A stretch of DNA of 64,000 nucleotides from Tetrapisispora phaffii CBS 4417 (lineage: Eukaryota > Ascomycota > Saccharomycetes > Saccharomycetales > Saccharomycetaceae). The DNA lies in assembly GCF_000236905.1 (NCBI RefSeq), contig NC_016523.1, positions 186,001 to 250,000 on the forward strand, in the 5' to 3' direction. The number at the start of each line of letters is the position of its first letter. Position 1 is the first letter of the stretch. The position numbers and the translations under genes are program-made. Positions 57,973 through 64,000 of this stretch are shown here, piece by piece. The notes beneath the pieces were generated by a model that was not told the origin of the DNA, made no database searches, and saw only the letters and a list, made by a program, of their open reading frames with translations.

Positions 57973-59331
57973 ATGGCTCCATCAACTTCCATGTCTAGAC
58001 CATCTCAATATAAGCAATCTTCCCGTAAAGGTAAAAAAGCCTGGAGGAAGAACATCGACTTATCTGATATCGAAAAGGCTGTTGCTGAGAAGAATGAATT
58101 TGAGATTAGTCATGGTACCAAAGATCTTTCTGACTTGAAAGATGATACTCTTTTTGCTGTCGACACAGTTGGTAACACTGAATTAAAAGAAAAACTGATT
58201 AAAAGAAAACAAATAAAGAAAAATCTGAAGAGTAGAGAGATTTTGGATGCTATCCAAACTAACTCGAAAGTCCCAGCTCTAAATCATCCAAGATTCAATA
58301 AATCTTCCAATGAAAACTCAAAGAAAAATAAAATTCAAGGTGTCTCAAAGAAAGAAATTAGTAGATTGATGGCTATGGCTGGTAGAGTTCAAGGTGAATC
58401 CGTTGCTAAAAATATGATGGCAAAAGACGGTTTAATCAAATCAGGAACTAATGATTTATGGGGAGATGAACCAAAAAAGAAGATCAGCTTACCATCAGGA
58501 ATTGAATTGGATTCAAAATTAAAGGATCAAATACCAGAAGAACTTCTAAATCAATCTACCACAAGTTGGAGTAAACCTACCACCAAACCAGTGACAATGG
58601 ATTTAGCTCCTATTCAAGTAAAAGAGTTCGCAGATATGCCTCACGCAGGTAAGTCATATAATCCAAATACCAAGGATTGGGAAAATTTAATTTCCAACGA
58701 ATTTGATAAAGAAATGGTGAAGGAAGAAAAGAGAGTTGCTCTAGAAGAATATAGAGCTCGTATTTCTCATCTAATTGAGGTCTTAGATGATAATGAAGAA
58801 GAATCTTCAGATGAAGACGAAAATGAGAACACTAAGGAAGTGTCTGCTGACGAAGAAGATGAAGAAGATTTATTAAAACTTTCAGTAAATCCAGTTGTTA
58901 GAAATAAGAAAAAAACTAAACAGCAAAGAAACAAGGCAAAGAAACATCAAGAAAAAGTTAGATTACAAGAAGAATTAAAAAAATTAAGAGAACAAGTTAG
59001 AAAGTTAGAAGATATTGAATCACTCAACGAGGATGTTGAAATCGATGATCAATTAAAGAACTCTTTGAAAGAAAATGCTGTAAATGCTCCTAAAATGAAC
59101 AAAAGAAATAGATTAGGTACTAAATATTCTGTGATTGAAGCTAGTGTTGATGTCAAGTTTAAAGATGAATTGTCTGACTCTTTAAGAAAATTGAGACCTG
59201 AAGGTAATCTTTTATATGATACTGTTAGAAAGCTACAAAGTACAGGTAAATTAGAAGCCCGTGTACGTAAAACAAGACCTCAAAGAAAGAATAAAATCAC
59301 TGAAAAATGGACTTACAAAGATTTCAAATAA
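57973..59331 (+). CDS. NOP53: 60S ribosome biogenesis factor Nop53
   Basis: Nucleolar protein needed for late 60S maturation; its N terminus recruits the exosome helicase Mtr4 for ITS2 (7S) processing. The sequence is very basic and charged, with the N-terminal SSRKGKKAWRKNIDLSDIE block that defines Nop53/GLTSCR2. The arch-interacting segment fits LFAVDTVGN (about 54-62), and an acidic stretch lies at about 275-300. A coiled-coil with KKLREQVRKLEDIE follows, and a basic C terminus. 452 residues against about 455. Lies between KES1 and PXA1 as in S. cerevisiae. Its upstream RRPE and PAC elements fit ribosome-biogenesis control. Confidence 0.95.
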   Translation: MAPSTSMSRPSQYKQSSRKGKKAWRKNIDLSDIEKAVAEKNEFEISHGTKDLSDLKDDTLFAVDTVGNTELKEKLIKRKQIKKNLKSREILDAIQTNSKVPALNHPRFNKSSNENSKKNKIQGVSKKEISRLMAMAGRVQGESVAKNMMAKDGLIKSGTNDLWGDEPKKKISLPSGIELDSKLKDQIPEELLNQSTTSWSKPTTKPVTMDLAPIQVKEFADMPHAGKSYNPNTKDWENLISNEFDKEMVKEEKRVALEEYRARISHLIEVLDDNEEESSDEDENENTKEVSADEEDEEDLLKLSVNPVVRNKKKTKQQRNKAKKHQEKVRLQEELKKLREQVRKLEDIESLNEDVEIDDQLKNSLKENAVNAPKMNKRNRLGTKYSVIEASVDVKFKDELSDSLRKLRPEGNLLYDTVRKLQSTGKLEARVRKTRPQRKNKITEKWTYKDFK

Positions 59332-59674
59332 TTTTGAATTTTGCATTATTTTCTAGCATTAAATTTATTAACATTATGTTAGGTTAAGTTATCATTTCAA
59401 AAGAAATTGGTACTCTAGAACATTCAATGAATATATATATATGTGCATCTGTGATTATGAATATGCTTTAGAATTGAAAAAAGTTCATAATTTCATTATC
59501 TTTCTATATTTATTCTAACATAAGTATCTGTATATTAGCAAATTAACAATCAATTTTTAAAGGTGAATTAAAAAAAATATTGTGTTTTATGATTTTAATT
59601 ATAAGAAAAATATCTATTTATTAATTATTAACTTTTTCTGGTTAGCTTTGTTAGTAAATGATAATCATTTCATT
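59332..59674. other. Convergent spacer NOP53/PXA1
   Basis: 343-base AT-rich spacer with two converging 3' ends. Nothing else seen. Confidence 0.6.
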
Positions 59675-62422
59675 TTATATAACTTCTAACCTTTTTTGCA
59701 GTTCCCTTCTCTCTTCTTCCCATACTTGTACTTTCATTAACTTTGCTTCTAACTCCTCAATTTCATTATCAATTGACGAGATAGCTTCGTCAGTCCCTAA
59801 TGTCTGAAGTGTCCAAGTTCCCTCCTTATCCTCTGATATTTCTAGTAGTAAATCATGATATTTAACCAAAGACGGTCTTTGTGAAATACTGATAAAATTA
59901 AATCTATATTTTTTTAACATTTTGAATAAGTAATCTTCCATGTCAACAGAAATTGCATTTGTAGCTTCATCTAAAATAACAAATCTAGGCTTATGGAACA
60001 AAATCCTTGCAAAATTCATCCGTTGCTTTTCACCTCCACTTAAAACATCCTTCCAATCGAAGACTGCATCGAAGTATGACCAACCTTTATCTCTTTTTAA
60101 TAAATATTCGAGTTTGACATCAGCCAATATTTGGACCAATAATTTATCCTTTAAACCTCTATCAAAGAATTCATCAGAACCCATTGGGTAAATTATCTGA
60201 TCCCTAAATGTACCTCCTTTACTAAAATAAGGTCTTTGAGGAATGCACATCAACTCATCTTCTGCGGGAATCGACATCAAACCATTTTTGTTGTAAATTG
60301 GCCAAATTTCAGCTATTATCCTTTGAATAGAACTTTTGCCGCAACTATTTGGTCCTAGAATTAACAAACTTGATCCTGGACCATATGAGAAAGGTAATGT
60401 CATATCATAAATCGAATTCTTATTTGAGATATTCAATTTAGATAATGACGTATTTAAGTCTTGTAATGAATTTATTTTCATAGAAGATATTGGTGCAATG
60501 AATGGAGGGATTTGGAAAGTCAATTTTTTGATCAATTTTGATCCTAATTGCCCCTTAGTAGAAGGAATTATGACGTCGATGTTTTCAAATCTTAAACCAT
60601 TAAAGTTCTTTTGTATAGTACCTCTAATAACTGTGCTATCAGACGAATTAATTGAACTAGAAACTTTATCTGCTTTCAAATTAAATGATTTCGATTGTGC
60701 CCCAGTTAAGTTCTCCATAGATCCAGTTCCATTCGAGCCCACAATATATGCACCATAGGCAAAGTCATTGGAGTGAACTCTATGTAAAGTACTAATCAGC
60801 GTGAAAATTCTATTAGTATAACCCGTTAATTGTGAAATATCTTTAATTGAGTGCATTAATCTCGAACCTGCATCAGCTAATGATAACATTAGTCTTTTAT
60901 TAACAATGAATTGTTTCATATTTTGTTCTTCAGAATTTATACCAGAAGCAATTGTAGTGAAAATAATTGGGAAAGATGCAAAAACATATCCTAGACCGGA
61001 CCATGTATATTTCAAAATATATCCTTCTATCATATTATAATTAAATTTACTTTTATCCATTATAAGCATCTTATCCATCAAAATATAATATAATTGTTTT
61101 ACTTTTGTTGTTTCTACATTAGTTCCTTGGTAAAATGATATTTCTTCACAATTATTAATTAAATTTAAGTGATAGTTATAGTAATCACCATCTGACGCAG
61201 ACATGTCACTTGCCAATCTGCCCAATGGTGGAGCAAATGCTCTTAAGATATATCCAGTAACAAAATAATTTATAAATATACCAGCAACACCAATGGAGCC
61301 AATATTATCTCTAAGATAGACGGAAAAGAATATTAAATCAATTACAGGTTTTGCAATATTAGCAAATATAGAAGTTGAAGCATCACAAAATTTTGCAATA
61401 TCATTTGTAATGGAATTATCAATATTTTTTATAATTGAAGAATTTGCATTATAATCAAAGATGATTTTATAAAAAGATAATTTTTTATCCAGATATAAAT
61501 CATGAATATACCTTGTTAAATTCACTCTAAAATTTAAACTTAATTTTCTTTGTAATAATTTAATAGCAGCATTCGTATATGAAGCTGGAAATGCAATCAA
61601 AAACCAATAACCTATATCGACAATAAAATTTTTTAATCTTCCAGAAATTATATCTCTAACAATTCTACCATCTAGTCTTGCAACCAATAAGGATAAATAC
61701 GTTCTTAATATTAAAAAAAATATTTGTAAGAATAGTAAAATCGAATTCTTATCAACAATAGTGGGAATTAAAATTTTTGATAATACACTCAATTGACTTA
61801 AGAATTTTGAATAAAACAATTGAGATTTTTTCAGCTTCCCCATTTCAACATTTTTAAATAAAAATTTATCATGTTCAAATAAATCTTCATCTCTTGGAGG
61901 AATGAATATTTTCTTAAACGACTGTTTTATATTATTTAAATTTGTCCTTGCCATGCCACTAATGTTTCCTAATTTACTATTTAATGTAATATCCCTATTT
62001 GATCCGACCAAATTCATATTATTATCTTCATGTATGTACATAACCCTAGCACCTGTATCAAGCATCATTTGAGATCTTGTTCTTCTCAAAACCGGTTTAC
62101 CATTTCTTCCATTACGTGAATATGAATTAACTATTAAATTCTTGAAAACTTGAATTATTTTATAACCAGTGTATGAAACAGTAGTTGATAAAGTAATTCC
62201 TGACAAAATAATAGTTAATAGTATCATAATTGCTCTATTTCTTAATTTTGGAGTACGAGTTGGTGATTTTATCACATCAACCAAATGCAATAGCAACGTC
62301 TTATAATAAGAACGGAAACTCAATAAACTATTACTACTAGTTGTAATATCAAACTCGATGCACCCTTGGTGCAGATTTATGAGCAGATCTTTCAGTTTCT
62401 TCCTTGAATCTGATTTACTCAT
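59675..62422 (-). CDS. PXA1: Peroxisomal ABC half-transporter Pxa1
   Basis: Half-transporter of the ALD family that pairs with Pxa2 to import long-chain acyl-CoA into peroxisomes for beta-oxidation; human relatives are ABCD1 and ABCD2. The N-terminal part (about 40-560) has the membrane domain with a hydrophobic segment near 65-85 and further helices. The ATPase domain contains Walker [10 protein letters not shown] (about 690), signature [14 protein letters not shown] (about 795), Walker B FVILDEAT (about 812) and the H-loop-region ISQRPSL. 915 residues, near the 870 of S. cerevisiae Pxa1. Neighbour NOP53 matches YPL146C-YPL147W. It is divergent from the MPR1-like gene. Confidence 0.94.
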   Translation of the reverse strand: MSKSDSRKKLKDLLINLHQGCIEFDITTSSNSLLSFRSYYKTLLLHLVDVIKSPTRTPKLRNRAIMILLTIILSGITLSTTVSYTGYKIIQVFKNLIVNSYSRNGRNGKPVLRRTRSQMMLDTGARVMYIHEDNNMNLVGSNRDITLNSKLGNISGMARTNLNNIKQSFKKIFIPPRDEDLFEHDKFLFKNVEMGKLKKSQLFYSKFLSQLSVLSKILIPTIVDKNSILLFLQIFFLILRTYLSLLVARLDGRIVRDIISGRLKNFIVDIGYWFLIAFPASYTNAAIKLLQRKLSLNFRVNLTRYIHDLYLDKKLSFYKIIFDYNANSSIIKNIDNSITNDIAKFCDASTSIFANIAKPVIDLIFFSVYLRDNIGSIGVAGIFINYFVTGYILRAFAPPLGRLASDMSASDGDYYNYHLNLINNCEEISFYQGTNVETTKVKQLYYILMDKMLIMDKSKFNYNMIEGYILKYTWSGLGYVFASFPIIFTTIASGINSEEQNMKQFIVNKRLMLSLADAGSRLMHSIKDISQLTGYTNRIFTLISTLHRVHSNDFAYGAYIVGSNGTGSMENLTGAQSKSFNLKADKVSSSINSSDSTVIRGTIQKNFNGLRFENIDVIIPSTKGQLGSKLIKKLTFQIPPFIAPISSMKINSLQDLNTSLSKLNISNKNSIYDMTLPFSYGPGSSLLILGPNSCGKSSIQRIIAEIWPIYNKNGLMSIPAEDELMCIPQRPYFSKGGTFRDQIIYPMGSDEFFDRGLKDKLLVQILADVKLEYLLKRDKGWSYFDAVFDWKDVLSGGEKQRMNFARILFHKPRFVILDEATNAISVDMEDYLFKMLKKYRFNFISISQRPSLVKYHDLLLEISEDKEGTWTLQTLGTDEAISSIDNEIEELEAKLMKVQVWEEERRELQKRLEVI

Positions 62423-62810
62423 GTATATATATCGTCTGTAAAGAAGTTTCTAATATGTTGCTATATCGAAGTCTTTACAACATAATTAGCCATTACAAAT
62501 ATTTTTGTTAAAAAAGAATAAAACCAAAAGAATAAATAAAACTTAAAAGAAGAAAATCTTCTTCCTTATATACCATTTCCTTTTCAAGTTTTTTAACCGC
62601 CCATCTTTTATCCCCTTATTTTGAGAGTCATGCTTATCATCATCCTTTCACTGTGTGGGGGGTAAAGTTAAAAATACATTTTACCCCAATTTTTTTTCAT
62701 TTTCTTTAAATTTTTAGCGAAGTATAAATAACAGGTAAATGATGACAGTTGTTCCTTTAAAAGAAGAGAGCGACAGAGAGATGATACGATGAGAACTGAT
62801 GTGATTAGTT

Positions 62811-62845
62811 GGGATGGGATGGGATGGGATGGGATGGGATGGGAT
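62811..62845. repeat. GGGAT pentamer array (7 units)
   Basis: Seven consecutive GGGAT units followed by GGAGT variants. A G-rich array of unknown effect between two divergent genes. Confidence 0.85.
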
Positions 62846-62888
62846 GGAGTGGAGTGTAATTTCTATGATAATGATATTAGCTTAACTC

Positions 62889-62898
62889 CGGACGTCCG
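62889..62898. promoter_or_regulatory. Palindrome CGGACGTCCG
   Basis: Perfect 10-base palindrome of the form CGG-N4-CCG with an ACGT centre. This could be a zinc-cluster (Gal4-type) or bZIP half-site pair. No specific factor can be named. Confidence 0.3.
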
Positions 62899-63450
62899 AT
62901 AGTAGCAGCAATTTATGGGGATTGTATTAATTGATGGATCAATAATTTCATATACATCGCTATGTTATGCATGTGTTATCTATTAATCAACTCCTGTAAT
63001 TATATATGGAAGATTAGAATGGTAGTTTTATATATGTCGGTCTGTATATATTGGCCATGGTGAGTAGAGTTCTAAAATCTATTTTTACGACTACGGCATA
63101 GATTCACTGGTATCTGTATCGTATTATGTTAAAGCATCTGTTTCAAAGCATCGATTAGATATGTATAACTAAACTACGTTTATATCAGTTTCTAGTATTG
63201 CACACTGCCCCTATAGTGTTTTTTCCTGTGGGAAAAAATGAAGCATTCGTATATTCGGAGAATGAGCCATCAAAGTAGTCAAAAAAAATAGACTTTATTG
63301 AGATTTATCATTTTAAGATATAAGGAAAGTGAAATTGTATTTTATAGCTGTAGTAAAATCTTCTTCTTATTTTGTGGGCAGAGTTGTTTGGTGGAAAAGA
63401 GCAAGGAGGAATAATCATTTCAGGTTCCAGGACACATTCACAAATCAATT

Positions 63451-64000
63451 ATGTCGACTTCCCAGTTAAGAAATGGACCATCTCTATTTGAACCAATTGT
63501 TCCATCGATTGAGCCATTACAATTTAAATTGAAAATTGATTCTGATAAAGCTGTTACCGCTTTCCCAATCTATAATGCAGGTGAAATACCTGAATCTCTT
63601 TTAGACTTCATGCATAATATGTTCAATGAGGAAATTTTAAGAGGCGATACGTATCCATATTTTAACGTCTTAACTAAAGAAGAATTTGTTAATTACTGGT
63701 TTAGTTCCTTTACTGCTATTTTATTAAACACGGATAACACTTCTCTTTTAGTCGATCTTGTTGCAAACAAAAGTGAAAAGGATGTCACCTATTGGAATGA
63801 AATGCTATTAGGTACATTTTACATCAAACCAAATTATAGTGGAAGATGCTCACACAATTGTAATGCTGGGTTCTTAGTAAACTATCATCAAAGAGGCCAA
63901 AAGATTGGTTACAGATTAGGTCAAATTTATTTACAATGGGGACATTTGCTGGGTTACAAATACTCTATATTCAATTTGGTCTTTGTAACTAATGTCGGCA
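63451..64000 (+). CDS. MPR1: MPR1-type N-acetyltransferase (5' part, cut by window end)
   Basis: GNAT-family acetyltransferase of the Mpr1 type, which acetylates the toxic proline analogue azetidine-2-carboxylate and acts in proline/arginine metabolism and oxidative-stress tolerance. The first 183 residues are visible from the ATG at 63451. They include LRNGPSLFEPIVPSIEPLQF near the N terminus, GTFYIKPNYSGRCSHNCNAG and the acetyl-CoA segment RGQKIGYRLGQIY, then LGYKYSIFNLVFVTN; all align with Mpr1 of S. cerevisiae strain Sigma1278b. Mpr1 is about 229 residues, so roughly 45 are missing beyond the window. The reference strain S288C lacks this gene. No frame defect is seen in the part present. 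Confidence 0.9.
   Translation, partial: MSTSQLRNGPSLFEPIVPSIEPLQFKLKIDSDKAVTAFPIYNAGEIPESLLDFMHNMFNEEILRGDTYPYFNVLTKEEFVNYWFSSFTAILLNTDNTSLLVDLVANKSEKDVTYWNEMLLGTFYIKPNYSGRCSHNCNAGFLVNYHQRGQKIGYRLGQIYLQWGHLLGYKYSIFNLVFVTNVG

Larger units (their letters stand above)
62423..63450. promoter_or_regulatory. Divergent region PXA1/MPR1-like
   Basis: 1.03 kb. Contains CCCCT stress-response cores at 62612-62616 (about 190 before PXA1) and 63208-63212 (about 240 before MPR1), a GGGAT pentamer array and a 10-base palindrome. I found no good oleate response element for PXA1. Confidence 0.4.

Noticed and set aside
1..64000. CRISPR arrays, insertion sequences, operons, rRNA genes
   Set aside because: This is a eukaryotic nuclear region; no spacer-repeat arrays, transposase genes or rRNA were seen.
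63451..64000. Possible recent bacterial origin of the acetyltransferase
   Set aside because: Base and codon use look like the neighbouring genes and the closest match I know is the yeast Mpr1, so there is no sequence sign of recent transfer.

Overview
The window is ordinary nuclear chromosome from a budding yeast of the family Saccharomycetaceae. Almost every open frame is a clear orthologue of a Saccharomyces cerevisiae gene, AT-rich spacers separate compact genes, and no coding intron is visible. CTG sits at conserved leucines (for example the TLAVEE segment at the Rsp5 C terminus), so the code is standard. The gene order mixes S. cerevisiae chromosome pairs that arose by whole-genome duplication (YER with YGL, YOR with YPL, YEL with YJR) and lacks genes expected between them. 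I read this as a post-duplication yeast outside the genus Saccharomyces (Tetrapisispora, Vanderwaltozyma, Kazachstania or Naumovozyma type). I cannot name the species.

Layout. 0-16 kb: ATP20, ROK1, NUP49, XRN1, ZRT2, AGC1 and EAF3. This is the YPR020-023 region with a ROK1-NUP49-XRN1 (YGL171-173) block and ZRT2 lying between ATP20 and AGC1. 16-24 kb: YCK3, DSE1 and RSP5 (YER123-125), with a strikingly GC-rich, palindrome-rich divergent promoter between DSE1 and RSP5. 24-42 kb: MPT5/PUF5, a COM2-like zinc-finger gene, an MDS3/PMD1 kelch gene, YIP4, EMP24 and tRNA-His(GUG). Two long gene-poor spacers lie here. 42-44 kb: a gene-free stretch with faint remains of a Ty1/copia element and LTR-like ends. 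44-64 kb: BUD16, TAH11/CDT1, MCP1, SPP1, a WTM1/UME1 gene, a KIN4/FRK1 kinase, KES1/OSH4, NOP53, PXA1 and the 5' part of an MPR1-type acetyltransferase cut by the window edge.

Functionally this is a housekeeping region: RNA decay and ribosome assembly (XRN1, ROK1, NOP53, MPT5), membrane traffic and lipid exchange (YIP4, EMP24, KES1, YCK3, RSP5), mitochondria (ATP20, AGC1, MCP1), chromatin and replication (EAF3, SPP1, WTM1, TAH11), and metabolism (ZRT2, BUD16, PXA1, MPR1). Several apparent open frames begin at GTG or TTG. I moved those starts to the first ATG that gives family-like N termini.

I did not find a new multi-gene system. The items most worth a second look are the DSE1/RSP5 promoter (a six-copy Ace2/Swi5 site cluster beside a perfect 16-bp GC hairpin and three more perfect inverted repeats), PAC promoter elements expanded into pentamer arrays at both ribosome-assembly genes, a probable 5'-UTR intron in MPT5, the MPR1 gene, and the decayed retroelement.
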